Shown here in pieces: positions 35,818-45,330 of a stretch of 64,000 bases of DNA; the stretch's first letter is position 1; every line of letters begins with the position of its first letter. The DNA is from CALDTK01 sp965215215 (GTDB lineage Bacteria > Bacteroidota > Bacteroidia > Chitinophagales > Saprospiraceae). The translations under genes were made by a program, and so were the position numbers. A model generated the notes under the pieces. That model worked only from the letters and a program-made list of their open reading frames with translations, had not been told where the DNA came from and searched no databases. The stretch is from positions 1,302,001 through 1,366,000 of the forward strand of contig OZ244043.1 in NCBI GenBank assembly GCA_965215215.1. Direction: 5' to 3'.

Positions 35818-37377
35818 TCACGATCCGAACTTAATGCCTACCGTTAGGGCGAGCAAGCTAAGCGTTGGCGTGTAGGTAACCCGAGGCTGCGTGAAATCTT
35901 CTAGCTCGACGGTATAAGGTTGATACGTTCGGGCCGGACGGAAATTCATTTTGTAGCCCAGGTCGGCGAACAGGCGCTTCCTACGGTAACCTAAGCCGGC
36001 CGAGAAACCGAGTGCAGCCTTCTCCTCCGCGAACGGCGCACCTAGGTACTCGCCGCCGAGACGCGCTTGGAAACCTGCGACGTTGATCTCGCCGCCCACG
36101 CGAAGTTGAACGGATGATTGATAGGCCTCGTCGACCAAGTCGTTGAGCTGTCTTTCGAGATCATCGAGGCCTACACCGTCGGCAATCTTAAACTTAGACC
36201 CTGCGTAGTTTACGTAGCCAGCCTCCGCGCCCACGAACCCAGCCTTACCAATAATCACGCCTACACTGGCGCGGTACTGGCTCGGGGACACGATCTTGTA
36301 ATCGAAGCCCTGGGGTTCTGGACTGGCGGCATCGTTTGAGCTCGGTCCGCCTCCATCGGTAAATACGTAGCGTAGACTGGTACTGTAGTTTTCGGTAAGC
36401 GAGAGTACGGTCGGAGAGTGGTAGGCTAGTCCGATACGAATGGCTTGAGAAGCCCTGTATATAGCACCTATGCGACCGAGGATTCCGGAGCCGTCGCTGA
36501 GCGTAGTTTGGGTGTAGCGTAGCTCGTCGAAGAATTCTACCGCTTCCTGATCGTCGACTTCGCGGTAGGTGTTGTTCTCCCTAAAGTTGCTACGCGCGAG
36601 TCCTAGTGTGGCGCCGATAAGAAGCTTCTCGTCGTAGTTACCGGCGATCGAAAAGTCGATACTCGACGCGCGGCCCCTGCGGCGGATGTTCGCGCTCTTC
36701 CTGATAACGGGAGCCAAAGATTCGTCTTCTTGGTTGACTAACCGCTGCTGGTCATAGTCGCTAGTGTACAGAGCGTCTTCCGTGAGGAAAGGATCGATGT
36801 CGGCGAACTCTCGTATGGCGGAGGCGTCGAACGCGGGGCCATCATCGAAGGCGTTCAGGTTGTTTGGTTCAATGGGAGACGATCCCGGATCGTAGAAGTT
36901 ATTCGAGGTCTCCAACCAGCGGTCCGTGATCGAACCATCCAAGTCACCGGAAAAGCTAATGGTTTCTTCGAGTCTATTCGTCTGCGAGATACCGACACCG
37001 AAGTTGACCTGAGTCCACCGACTGCCGATAGGTTGGCGCGTGAAAACCAGTGAAGCCTGCGGGAGCGCAATTCGGAAATCACTTTGGCTCTCCCCTGCCG
37101 CTAGACCGTTGAGCTCTGGATTACGGGTTCCGGAAACTACTCCGCCGAGCGTGAGCGCGAACTCATTGAAGCGGTAGGCCGCTAGGCCGGCAGGGTTGGA
37201 TTGAAGCGCAGTGAAGTCCGCGCCGATCGCACTCATACTATTCGATGTGCCGAGGCTGCGAGCGGTACCGAACGTACCGTACTCGCTGTAGCGGAGTGCG
37301 TCGTCGATGGTTTGTGCACCTGCCGTCAGGCAAAGTCCGGCCGCGAAAAAGAAGGCCAGTGGAAGTACGTTCCGCAT
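35818..37377 (-). CDS. OmpP1/FadL/TodX-family outer-membrane protein
   Basis: The ATG at 37377 opens a signal peptide (MRNVLPLAFFFAAGLCLTAGAQ). The mature N-terminus shows the FadL-type start DDALRYSEYGTFGTARSLGTSNSMSAIGADFTALQSNPAGLAAY in order, the family hallmark of an early NPAGLA-like segment that plugs the barrel. Repeated barrel strands end in TLSLLALTVGIKFGS. FadL homologues carry hydrophobic compounds across the outer membrane. 519 residues. It is downstream (109 bp) of the low-complexity secreted protein on the same strand, in a small group next to proS. Confidence 0.85.
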   Translation of the reverse strand: MRNVLPLAFFFAAGLCLTAGAQTIDDALRYSEYGTFGTARSLGTSNSMSAIGADFTALQSNPAGLAAYRFNEFALTLGGVVSGTRNPELNGLAAGESQSDFRIALPQASLVFTRQPIGSRWTQVNFGVGISQTNRLEETISFSGDLDGSITDRWLETSNNFYDPGSSPIEPNNLNAFDDGPAFDASAIREFADIDPFLTEDALYTSDYDQQRLVNQEDESLAPVIRKSANIRRRGRASSIDFSIAGNYDEKLLIGATLGLARSNFRENNTYREVDDQEAVEFFDELRYTQTTLSDGSGILGRIGAIYRASQAIRIGLAYHSPTVLSLTENYSTSLRYVFTDGGGPSSNDAASPEPQGFDYKIVSPSQYRASVGVIIGKAGFVGAEAGYVNYAGSKFKIADGVGLDDLERQLNDLVDEAYQSSVQLRVGGEINVAGFQARLGGEYLGAPFAEEKAALGFSAGLGYRRKRLFADLGYKMNFRPARTYQPYTVELEDFTQPRVTYTPTLSLLALTVGIKFGS

Positions 37378-37486
37378 GGTCGAGGTTGGGTGAATGTGTC
37401 GAGGGAAAAACGGAGAGGGCGGCTGGTGTTCAAACCGGCCGCCCTCCGAGGGACGTGGCCCGAAGGCTGTCACACGCTAAACCGGA

Positions 37487-38770
37487 TCAATTAGGGCGAC
37501 GCGTGCTGCTGCGCGGTGACGAACCGGAGGAACTCCGGCTCGGAGCGCTACTACGGGCGGGTGAACTGCTCGGTGCGCTACGGCGGGCAGGCGTGGAAAA
37601 GCTTGGGGAGCTGCGGCGAGCAGGAGCCGTACTCCGGTCTGGAATCGCGCGCCGATTTGGCGTATAGTCTCTGTCGCCCGTGTTCCGCGGTACGCGAGTC
37701 GTGGTTGATGGGGCCCGACGGGTGGTCGTCGACCGCTCGGTACGAGCGGGAGCCGTTCGAGATTGCGTACGAGCCGGGCGGCGCTCGGTAGCCGGTTCCG
37801 TACTCCGCGAGGAGCCAGATGAGCGCTGTTGCAAGGCGGGGGCGGAACTACGGCTAGAGCGTGTGCTCGTGCGGGTAGGCCGTGAGTCGGTCGCACGCGT
37901 AGATCCCGCTCTGGAGGAGCGAGACTGCGCTTGCTGCTGCGCCGGAGCACTCTGGCGCGGTGAACGGGATCCGCTGGTCGCCCCACGTGTACCATTTACA
38001 CGGTTTGCGGGGCGTTGGCTTGCGTTAACCGGGCGAGCGTTCTCTACGCTATTCGGCGTATTGTAAGCGTACCCCGACCCCCAACTCGGAGGGCAGTAGT
38101 AAGCCGGTCCACCGAAGCCACCGCGACCGAAGCCTCCACCGCCGCCGAAAGCGTACGGATTGCCGAAGCCACCGCGGGCGTAGGGGTTGAAGCGCTGGCG
38201 GCCCCAATTATTCGCCCCGAACCCACCGTAGTACGGGTCGTAGAAGGGATCGTAAAACGGATCGTTGAAGCGATTGTACCGGTTGAAGCGATTTGCCCGA
38301 GCGAAACTGTTGTAGCTGTAGGGCGAGTCGTAGATCAAGACGGTAGTCGCCGCGGGGCGGCCGTACCCGCCGTAGTAGACCTGGTCTACGTAAACGGGGT
38401 CGTAGTAACCGAAGCCGGCGTAGGGCTGGCGGAAGCGGCGGATACGGGACGAGTACTCGTAACCCGAGTAATCGTCGTAGCCGAAGGGCTCCGAATCGTA
38501 GTTGGAGGTGGAGGCGGCTGGCTCGCTGTCGTACGTCGAGACGTTGTCGTCGCCCGGGTCGTAAGCCTCGGAATCGTAGTCGTCCGAGTCGTAATCGGCG
38601 TACGTTTCACGTGAATCATTAGAAGACGACGATGACGAGCGAGAGGTGCTTGGCCGCTCGAAGCTCGATGGATCGTAGTACACGTCGTCATACTGCGCCA
38701 CGGCGGGCACGGTCAGTAATGCAGCACCGAAAAGGAGGAGCATCTGACGCATCTGGTTTGGGGTTTTCAT
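37487..38770 (-). CDS. Secreted low-complexity protein (Y/D/G-rich then S/R/T/P-rich)
   Basis: A signal peptide (MRQMLLLFGAALLTVPAVAQ) and 400 disordered residues. The first half is Tyr/Asp/Ser-rich (YADYDSDDYDSEAYDPGDD) and then Gly/Tyr/Phe/Asn-rich (FNDPFYDPFYDPYYGGFG). The second is highly basic Ser/Arg/Thr/Pro (ARTERSTTTRRAPSTTTRVP). The DNA has few regular repeats, so the composition is likely selected. It may be a surface coat or adhesive-like protein. It shares a divergent promoter region with proS (151 bp apart). Confidence 0.7.
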   Translation of the reverse strand: MKTPNQMRQMLLLFGAALLTVPAVAQYDDVYYDPSSFERPSTSRSSSSSSNDSRETYADYDSDDYDSEAYDPGDDNVSTYDSEPAASTSNYDSEPFGYDDYSGYEYSSRIRRFRQPYAGFGYYDPVYVDQVYYGGYGRPAATTVLIYDSPYSYNSFARANRFNRYNRFNDPFYDPFYDPYYGGFGANNWGRQRFNPYARGGFGNPYAFGGGGGFGRGGFGGPAYYCPPSWGSGYAYNTPNSVENARPVNASQRPANRVNGTRGATSGSRSPRQSAPAQQQAQSRSSRAGSTRATDSRPTRTSTRSSRSSAPALQQRSSGSSRSTEPATERRPARTQSRTAPARTERSTTTRRAPSTTTRVPRNTGDRDYTPNRRAIPDRSTAPARRSSPSFSTPARRSAPSSSPARSSAPSRSSSGSSPRSSTRRPN

Positions 38771-38920
38771 GGTGAGTGGTTTATGTCGCTACAGTATGAG
38801 CAACGCTCCAAAGCTAAGCATGTCCACACGGCTAGCCTGTTAAAACGGAATTAAAGCCGACAGACCGAGCTGTTAAAGCGAGGTACTACCCCGGGGCCGC
38901 ACCCACTACATTCGCGCCAT

Positions 38921-40387
38921 ATGGCCAACGCTATCGCCTCCCGGGAGGAAGATTACTCCCAGTGGTACAACGACATCGTGATCCGCGCCCAACTCGCAGA
39001 CCATTCGGCCGTACGTGGCTGCATGGTCATCAAGCCGCACGGGTTCGCGATCTGGGAGCGGATGCAGCGGCAGCTCGACGATATGTTCAAGGAGACCGGG
39101 CACGTCAACGCCTATTTCCCGCTCTTCATCCCGAAGTCGTTCCTCTCGAAGGAGGCCGAGCACGTGGACGGCTTCGCCAAGGAGTGCGCCGTGGTCACGC
39201 ACCACCGGCTCATGAACGACCCCGACGGATCGGGCGTGATCGTCGATCCGAGCGCGAAGCTCGAGGAGGAGCTCATCGTACGGCCTACCTCCGAGACGAT
39301 CATTTGGAACACCTTCAAGGATTGGGTCGACTCTTACCGCGATCTGCCCCTACTCATCAACCAGTGGGCGAACGTGGTCCGCTGGGAGCTGCGTACGCGC
39401 CTGTTTTTGCGGACCACGGAGTTCCTCTGGCAAGAGGGACACACCGCGCACTCCACCGCGCGGGAGGCGGAGGAGGAGACCCTGCGCATCCTCGACCTCT
39501 ACGCCGATTTCGCGGAAGCGTACATGGCCGTACCCGTGATCAAAGGCATCAAGACGGCCTCGGAGCGTTTTGCGGGAGCGGTAGAGACGTACTGTATCGA
39601 GGCGCTGATGCAGGACGGCAAGGCCCTGCAGGCGGGCACCTCGCACTACCTCGGGCAGAACTTCGCCAAGGCCTTCGACGTGACCTTCCTCGACGACACC
39701 AACGCCCGCGAGCACGTCTGGGCCACGAGCTGGGGGGTCTCGACGCGACTCATGGGGGCGCTCATCATGACGCACTCGGACGACCAGGGGCTGGTTATCC
39801 CGCCCCGCTTGGCCCCTACGCAGGTGGTCATCGTCCCGATCCCCAAGCCCAACGAGCTGCTCGACGGCGAGGCCGCCGAGCTGATGGAAGAGCTCCGCGC
39901 CGCCGGCGTGCGGGTGAGCTACGACGACGACGACCGCAAGCGTCCCGGTTTCAAGTTCGCCGAGCACGAGCTGCGCGGCACACCGATCCGCCTCGGGCTC
40001 GGCAAGCGGGACCTAGATAAGGGCCAGATCGAGGTCGCCCGCCGCGATACGCAAAGCAAGGAGAGTGTGCCCCGCGAGGGTATCGCCACTTACGTGAAAA
40101 CACTGCTCGAGGAGATCCAAACAAACCTGTTTGAGCGCGCCAAAGCCTTCCGGGAGGAAAAGACGACTACGGTGGACGACTACGCCACGTTCAAAGACGT
40201 GCTCGACACCAAAGGAGGCTTTATCCTGGCGCCGTGGGATGGTTCGGCTGAAACGGAGGCTCGGATTAAGGAGGAAACGAAGGCTACGATTCGGTGCATT
40301 CCACTCGGGGATGAGACGGAAACCGGCGCAGATATGATCAGTGGAAAGCCGAGTGTACGGCGGGTGGTTTTTGCGCGGGCTTACTGA
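38921..40387 (+). CDS. proS: Prolyl-tRNA synthetase (ProS type 3)
   Basis: A class II aminoacyl-tRNA synthetase of the shorter archaeal/eukaryotic-like type. Motif 2 region RWELRTRLFLRTTEFLWQEGHTAH and motif 3 region HSDDQGLVIPPRLAPTQVVIVPI are clear; early sequence is DIVIRAQLADHSAVRGCMVIKPHGFAIWE. The 488 residues fit type 3 and the protein ends in VRRVVFARAY, the usual Tyr terminus. It charges proline onto tRNA in the cytosol. Confidence 0.95.
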   Translation: MANAIASREEDYSQWYNDIVIRAQLADHSAVRGCMVIKPHGFAIWERMQRQLDDMFKETGHVNAYFPLFIPKSFLSKEAEHVDGFAKECAVVTHHRLMNDPDGSGVIVDPSAKLEEELIVRPTSETIIWNTFKDWVDSYRDLPLLINQWANVVRWELRTRLFLRTTEFLWQEGHTAHSTAREAEEETLRILDLYADFAEAYMAVPVIKGIKTASERFAGAVETYCIEALMQDGKALQAGTSHYLGQNFAKAFDVTFLDDTNAREHVWATSWGVSTRLMGALIMTHSDDQGLVIPPRLAPTQVVIVPIPKPNELLDGEAAELMEELRAAGVRVSYDDDDRKRPGFKFAEHELRGTPIRLGLGKRDLDKGQIEVARRDTQSKESVPREGIATYVKTLLEEIQTNLFERAKAFREEKTTTVDDYATFKDVLDTKGGFILAPWDGSAETEARIKEETKATIRCIPLGDETETGADMISGKPSVRRVVFARAY

Positions 40388-40412
40388 TCTGGCGCATCCT
40401 TACATTTCCGTT

Positions 40413-41366
40413 ATGGCCATTTCCCTCGTTTCAATCCGGCTCAAAGCGACTATATACATCTCCACGGCGCTCCTCTGTTTTAGCGCAAGCGCCCAAACAA
40501 CCACCCTCGCCCAAGACCTCGGCTACCCCGACAGCGCGCGGCTCATCATCATCCACGCCGACGACCTCGGCATGGCCCACTCGATCAATGCCGCCAGCTT
40601 CGCGGCCCTCACCGAAGGTTCCGTATCCTCGGCGAGCATCATGGTGCCGACGCCCTGGGTTAACGAGGTAGCCGCATTCGCGAAGGCCAATCCAGAGGTC
40701 GACCTCGGCCTGCACCTCACCCTCACCAGCGAGTGGGAGAACTACCGGTGGGGACCGATGAGTCGTGACTCGGTGGCTACCCTGCTTGACAGCACGCACT
40801 ACTTCCACAACAACTGTGAGGACATGGCCGCCGGCGCGCGTGTTGCGGAGGTTGAGCGAGAGCTAAGGGCGCAGGTAGAGCAGGCCCTACGGCTCGGGAT
40901 CCGGCCTACGCACTTCGACTCGCACATGGCCTGTCTGGTGTACTCGACACCCGAGCTTTTCGGTGCCTACCTCCGGGTGGGCCGCGCCTACGGCGTGCCC
41001 GCGATGGCTTCCCGTGCCGGCGGCCGCGCCGCCACCGGTGAGCTGGCCAAGTACGTGGAGCCTACCGATATGCTCGTGGACGACGTGATCACGGTGGATG
41101 TCGACCGGCAGGGAGATTTTCCCGCCGCCTACGATGAAATTGTGCGGGGGCTGGCGCCCGGCGTAACGGTACTCATCAACCACCCCGGCGAGGCGGGTCC
41201 CGAGCTCGCCACCGCCGTAGCCCCCCAAATCCCCTTCGGCGAAGCCTGGCGTCAGGCGGATCTCGAGTATTTTACCTCCGACCACCTCAAAGAATTACTC
41301 GCCGAAGAGGGGATCGTGGTGACTACCTGGCGCGAGCTCTACGCCAAATGGTTAGCACGCGGCTAA
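40413..41366 (+). CDS. Exported ChbG/YdjC-family carbohydrate deacetylase
   Basis: The ATG at 40413 (MAISLVSIRL) opens a signal peptide ending LLCFSASAQ; the in-frame ATG at 40341 lies within proS. YdjC-fold metal site: IIIHADDLGM (Asp-Asp), DLGLHLTLTSEW (His), PTHFDSHMAC (His) and INHPGEAGPEL (His). The family removes acetyl groups from diacetylated sugars such as chitobiose; this copy is exported, so acts in the periplasm or outside. It follows proS by 25 bp and precedes the DMT transporter by 12 bp, probably an operon. A one-mismatch 14-mer (40477-40490) lies within the signal peptide. Confidence 0.82.
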   Translation: MAISLVSIRLKATIYISTALLCFSASAQTTTLAQDLGYPDSARLIIIHADDLGMAHSINAASFAALTEGSVSSASIMVPTPWVNEVAAFAKANPEVDLGLHLTLTSEWENYRWGPMSRDSVATLLDSTHYFHNNCEDMAAGARVAEVERELRAQVEQALRLGIRPTHFDSHMACLVYSTPELFGAYLRVGRAYGVPAMASRAGGRAATGELAKYVEPTDMLVDDVITVDVDRQGDFPAAYDEIVRGLAPGVTVLINHPGEAGPELATAVAPQIPFGEAWRQADLEYFTSDHLKELLAEEGIVVTTWRELYAKWLARG

Positions 41367-41378
41367 TCTTGCGCTCCC

Positions 41379-42275
41379 TTGCGCCGCGCCTACCTCGAAC
41401 TCCACCTCGCCGTGTTCCTCGCCGGGCTCACCGCCGTGCTCGGCGAGCTCATCACCCTCTCCGCCCTCCCCCTGGTGTGGTGGCGCGTGGTGCTGGCCAG
41501 CCTCAGCTTCATTCCGGTTTTCCTACTCACCCGCGGGCGGGTGCGGCTTGCGCCAAAACTCGTCCTGCGGCTCCTTAGCATCGGCGCCATCGTGGGGCTT
41601 CACTGGGTTACGTTTTACGGAAGTATCAAGCTGGCCAACGCTTCGCTGGCCGTACTCTGCATCGCGCTCGTGTCGCTGTTTACGGCCCTACTCGAACCCC
41701 TCGTGCTGCGCAAACGCATCGACTGGACGGAAGTGGGGCTCGGCGCACTCGTAGTGCCCGGAATGCTCCTGGTGGTGGGCGTCGTGCGCGCCGACTACTA
41801 CGCCGGCATTGCCGTAGGTGTACTCTCGGCCGCCCTGGCCGCCCTGTTCGCCACTCTCAACAAACGGCACGTCGACGAAGCGCGGGCCGTCGACATTGCG
41901 CAAGTCGAAATGGTGGGTGCCGCCGGCTTCCTCACGCTCGCCTGGCCTGCACTTACGCTCGTGGATATGGGGACCGGTGGCTTCTGGCCGGCTGGCTCCG
42001 ACTGGCCCTACCTGCTGGTCCTGGTGCTCGGCTGCACTACGCTCGCCTTCTTGTTACAGATGCGTAGCCTCAAGCATATCAGTGCCTTTGCGAGCAACTT
42101 AGCCTACGGATTGGAGCCGGTGTACGGGATCCTGCTCGCCGTTATCGTGCTGAGGCAGGATCAGGAGCTGGCGCCCGGGTTTTACCTCGGCGCTGCCCTC
42201 ATCATCGGGGCCATCGTGGCGCACCCGATCATTCGTGCCAGACAGCGTAGGCGCGCGGCCGTACTCACCGAATAA
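41379..42275 (+). CDS. DMT-superfamily (EamA) transporter
   Basis: 298 residues with about ten membrane helices in two EamA-type repeats (LHLAVFLAGLTAVLGELI, LSFIPVFLLT, IVGLHWVTFYGSIKLANASLAV, then LVVPGMLLVVGVV, VLSAALAALFATLN, LLVLVLGCTTLAFLLQM, LEPVYGILLAVIVL). The TTG at 41379 (LRRAYLELH) is taken as start; the match begins there. It probably exports amino acids or nucleotides. Its 3' end overlaps the convergent phytase-like gene by 11 bp. Confidence 0.85.
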   Translation: MRRAYLELHLAVFLAGLTAVLGELITLSALPLVWWRVVLASLSFIPVFLLTRGRVRLAPKLVLRLLSIGAIVGLHWVTFYGSIKLANASLAVLCIALVSLFTALLEPLVLRKRIDWTEVGLGALVVPGMLLVVGVVRADYYAGIAVGVLSAALAALFATLNKRHVDEARAVDIAQVEMVGAAGFLTLAWPALTLVDMGTGGFWPAGSDWPYLLVLVLGCTTLAFLLQMRSLKHISAFASNLAYGLEPVYGILLAVIVLRQDQELAPGFYLGAALIIGAIVAHPIIRARQRRRAAVLTE

Positions 42276-43491
42276 CCACCAGCCCCGTCATCACGCCCGT
42301 CTGCACCGAAACCCCGTCGCCCGCGGGACTGTCGATGCCGTAATCGTTGTCGTTCACGAGCAGGATATCCCCGTTCGCGGCCACGGCGAGGCCCTCGGGC
42401 TTTAGCCACTCCCGCGGCCAGCCGGCGGCAACCAAGTCTACGTAGAGGTGCTTACCCGCGATGGATCGCCCCGCGTCGCGGGCCGCCTGAGCATTCGTGA
42501 ACGCTTCGGCGCCGGGGACGCCCTCCGCGTTCCAGACCTCCGCGTCCAAGTCGAGCGCGAAAATCTCGGCCGACCACTGTCCCGCCGCGTTTTCGCCGTG
42601 CTCCAGTACGAGTATTTCGCCGCTGGGGTCCATGGATAGGTCGCCGATCTTTCGCGCCGGTCCGTCGAGCTCGTAGTTGAGGTAGCTCACCTCCTCGGTG
42701 CCGAGATCGATCCGCAGGATCCGCGCGAATGGAGTAAGCTCGCTTCCGTCCGGCGGACTGAGTGGTCCCTGCAGCGCCGCGTACAGGTAGCTGCCGTCGT
42801 AGGCGAGACCTTCGATGCCGAGGTTGGCGCGCCGTTGGAGCAGCCACTCGGGCAACTTCCGCTCGTAAGGCTCGCTCGGCTTAGGCGTGTACCGTTGCGT
42901 CAGTAGTCCGCGCGCCGTATCGACCAACCAGATGCTCGGACGGTATTCGTCGCAGACGTACATCTGGTTTCCGGATCCGATAGCTAGTCCCTCCGAGTCT
43001 ATCCCTCGCGGATCTTCTTTTTCGCGGTTTCCCTCGAACCCAATGGCCATCTCCACCACCTGCAAAGTATCGTTCGGAGGTGTAGGCAATCCGGTTGCCA
43101 GCAGGCCCTCCGGTAGCTCGAAGGGTAGCTTCCCGATCGTTACGAGCTGCCCGCCGCTGGTATCCAACCGCAGCGCGTGAGGGTGGTAGCGCGGATTCGG
43201 AAAGCGCTTTGCCGGACGTCTGTACCGCTCGGCGGCCTCCAGGTTCGGCCCCCGGTCCGTCGTCGTCCAAATCCCCCCGTCCGGAGCGATGTCCAGCGCG
43301 GAAAATCCTCCCTCCCGGATGCGTGCGCCCGCATCGATGATGATCGGCCGGGGCTGCGTGAGGCGGTAGATGGCGCGTACGCGGGCGTCCTCCCGCATTT
43401 TTGGGCCGCCGCTGTCCGACCCGCAGGCGCCGAGTACGGCGAGTGCGAGCGCACCGAGCAGAATTTGGAGGGGAGGTCGGAGCAGCGGCAT
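42265..43491 (-). CDS. Phytase-like esterase-type lipoprotein
   Basis: Lipobox ALAVLGACGS after MPLLRPPLQIL. A beta-propeller of the esterase-like/phytase-like family: GFSALDIAPDGGIWTTTDRGPN, LPEGLLATGLPTPP, DSEGLAIGSGNQMYVCDEYRPSIWLVD, GIEGLAYDGSYLYAALQGPL and WLKPEGLAVAANGDILLVNDND. Blades with the DxExL spacing and the aspartates typical of the fold are visible. It probably hydrolyses or binds phosphorylated/ester substrates outside the inner membrane; activity unproven. Confidence 0.82.
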   Translation of the reverse strand: MPLLRPPLQILLGALALAVLGACGSDSGGPKMREDARVRAIYRLTQPRPIIIDAGARIREGGFSALDIAPDGGIWTTTDRGPNLEAAERYRRPAKRFPNPRYHPHALRLDTSGGQLVTIGKLPFELPEGLLATGLPTPPNDTLQVVEMAIGFEGNREKEDPRGIDSEGLAIGSGNQMYVCDEYRPSIWLVDTARGLLTQRYTPKPSEPYERKLPEWLLQRRANLGIEGLAYDGSYLYAALQGPLSPPDGSELTPFARILRIDLGTEEVSYLNYELDGPARKIGDLSMDPSGEILVLEHGENAAGQWSAEIFALDLDAEVWNAEGVPGAEAFTNAQAARDAGRSIAGKHLYVDLVAAGWPREWLKPEGLAVAANGDILLVNDNDYGIDSPAGDGVSVQTGVMTGLVVIR

Positions 43492-43874
43492 ACGCGGCGC
43501 TAGTTAGTGCGCGTGGTTTCTCCGCTTGGTTGCAAATCGCGAACACCGTCACCGCGCGACACAGTATCTACTGATGTGTTACCGCTGGCCTACATACTAT
43601 GCTATGTATTTGTTGGGCATAGGTGCTGCCCAGAGGCGCAGTGGCCTGATCTACAAGCCCCTGAAATCGCCTCCGCTCCGACCTCGATCGTCCGCTATCG
43701 GCTCAGACGGCGACCTATTGGACGCCGGCGAAACCCTAACCGACTTTGCGGTGGGGGTGGTACCGAAAGGGATATCGGAACCCGAGTGTAGGCCGGCTGG
43801 TACGGGGTATTCGAATGGGTACCGGACAACAGGTGGTGGATGAAGTAGGCGGGCGATGGGGTTTCGCGGATTAC
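43492..43874. other. Intergenic region without a supported gene
   Basis: About 380 bp containing two overlapping open frames of about 100 codons on the plus strand; neither has a signal, a family pattern or a ribosome site, so I see nothing coding. It must hold the promoter of the phytase-like gene and the 3' end of the following barrel gene. Confidence 0.5.
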
Positions 43875-45032
43875 TTATGGTCGGAAGCCAAGCGTGAGCG
43901 CTGGGTAGTTGCTCGCTAGTGTGTTTCGGTCGCGGTCTGGCGTGACCTGGAAACGCATGGCGAGGCTTGAGTAAATTTTTGGCGTAATAACAAAACGGAC
44001 CGCAGGAGAGAACGTAATGTAAAAGCGGTCGTCACGGACGTGACCTGCGTTATTTAGATAAAGGTAGTCACCGTAACCAGCCCCCAGTTCCACGACTCCT
44101 CGCAGCCTATGAGGTACGATTGCTAGATCGGAACGCGCGAACCCATAGGCGAATACATACTGATCTCTTCGAGTGGAACGCTCCGGCATAGAGCCGATGG
44201 CATCGAGGTAAGTTATTCGAGCGCCTACTTCTAAAGTATTCGGAAGAAGCATACCCACGGCAATATTGTAAAAGAGTGGGTTTTCGCGCGAGGTAAAACC
44301 TCTACTATCAGCTTCTTCCTCGCTGTCTGGTGCCCAACCGAATTCGAGCTCTGCGAACAACCCACGTCGTGACTTTGCGAAGCGCTCATTCGGGATAAAT
44401 GGAAACGTAGGCCGCTCAGACTTAGGTTTTGGTACTCGTGGCCACCACGGGTTCCAGGAAAACGTTATACTACTGCTCCGCAGCACTCCTACTCCCCGGC
44501 CGTAGAACGGCCCCAACCGAGACAGCGCCACCTCGCCAGATAGCCCAATGCTGCGGAAAGGGTAAACGGTGTAACCAATTCCGCCTTGCCAACCTTCGCC
44601 GAGATCTTTGAAGCGATTATTTTCCGGGGAAGACTCGTTGTTTAACCACCTGTGTCTAACGAATCCATAAAGCGATACGCGTTTGATAAATTCACGACGC
44701 ATCCAGCTAATATCCTCATCCCTGTCTTGAGTATTGAGATAGTACCTCGTGCCAATCCCTAAGCGATTCGCTTGGTACGGTTCAATGTCCCCGCTATATT
44801 TAATATAGCGAAATCCAGCTTCTAAATATGCATTATCGAAAATCTTCGCAGATAAATTTACGCTGGGAGCTAAAATCTGAAATCGCACGTCATTCTTAGG
44901 GATATCATCGACTTTAATGCGCGAGAAAGCTAAACCAGTCGAGGCGTCGAGAGAAATAAAGGGCGTTTGCTGAGCACTCATCTGAGCGCAAAACAGCGAA
45001 CTCAAACAACAAGTTACGACAGCTTTTATCAT
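43875..45032 (-). CDS. Outer-membrane beta-barrel protein (unclassified)
   Basis: The ATG at 45032 (MIKAVVTCCLSSLFCAQMSAQ) gives a signal peptide; frame-open sequence upstream lacks one. The mature 365 residues alternate polar and hydrophobic strands with aromatics (AYLEAGFRYIKYSGD, SLYGFVRHRWLNN, GEVALSRLGPFYG, RLRGVVELGAGYGDYLYLNN, FYITFSPAVRFVITP) and end TLASNYPALTLGFRP. The C-terminal residue is not a typical Phe. No family is named. It stands 83 bp downstream of the interrupted lipoprotein gene, same direction; the IS66 inserted upstream may silence it. Confidence 0.65.
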   Translation of the reverse strand: MIKAVVTCCLSSLFCAQMSAQQTPFISLDASTGLAFSRIKVDDIPKNDVRFQILAPSVNLSAKIFDNAYLEAGFRYIKYSGDIEPYQANRLGIGTRYYLNTQDRDEDISWMRREFIKRVSLYGFVRHRWLNNESSPENNRFKDLGEGWQGGIGYTVYPFRSIGLSGEVALSRLGPFYGRGVGVLRSSSITFSWNPWWPRVPKPKSERPTFPFIPNERFAKSRRGLFAELEFGWAPDSEEEADSRGFTSRENPLFYNIAVGMLLPNTLEVGARITYLDAIGSMPERSTRRDQYVFAYGFARSDLAIVPHRLRGVVELGAGYGDYLYLNNAGHVRDDRFYITFSPAVRFVITPKIYSSLAMRFQVTPDRDRNTLASNYPALTLGFRP

Positions 45033-45076
45033 AATAAATTTTATCCGCTTTTGAAACACCCCCCTAAATAGGTGAA

Positions 45077-45104
45077 GTGTGGCTTGCCACGTGGCAAGCC
45101 GCAC
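45077..45104. promoter_or_regulatory. 28-bp near-perfect palindrome
   Basis: GGCTTGCCACGTGGCAAGCC (45081-45100) is a perfect loopless palindrome, extended to 28 bp with one mismatch. It lies between the lipoprotein stop (45116) and the barrel start (45032). Without a loop it suits a dimeric protein better than a terminator. Confidence 0.7.
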
Positions 45105-45115
45105 TCAACAAGCTG

Positions 45116-45322
45116 CTAGTAAGACGCAACTGATTTAGCTGTATTGTTACCTCGCGTACCTTCTAAGCATAGCTCAGTACCAAGATCTTGCCAATAAGTG
45201 CCTCTATCCCTCCTATACCAAGCTCTATCCCAAACCTGTAGACTTACTCTAACAACACCTAATTGGATAATTCCGTCATAGGCTGAAACAGCATCTCGCC
45301 ATCGTTTCTGCGTGAAAAAGGG
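45116..45322 (-). pseudogene. 3' part of a lipoprotein gene split by IS66
   Basis: Removing IS66 and one AAAAAGGG copy joins this stretch in frame to the 5' part at 47600: ...TKPF-FTQKRWRDAVSAYDG, then about 50 more residues to the TAG at 45116-45118, with no stop. The residues (VWDRAWYRRDRGTYWQ, GTELCLEGTRGN) have no recognised family. With the insertion in place, translation from the 5' part stops two codons into the IS. Confidence 0.82.
45315..45322. repeat. IS66 target-site duplication, left copy
   Basis: AAAAAGGG, identical to 47600-47607; 8 bp is the size IS66 elements generate. Confidence 0.93.
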
Positions 45323-45330
45323 GTATCCGC

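Noticed and set aside
43507..43843. Two overlapping open frames of about 95-105 codons
   Set aside because: No signal, no family features and odd composition; they overlap each other in different frames.
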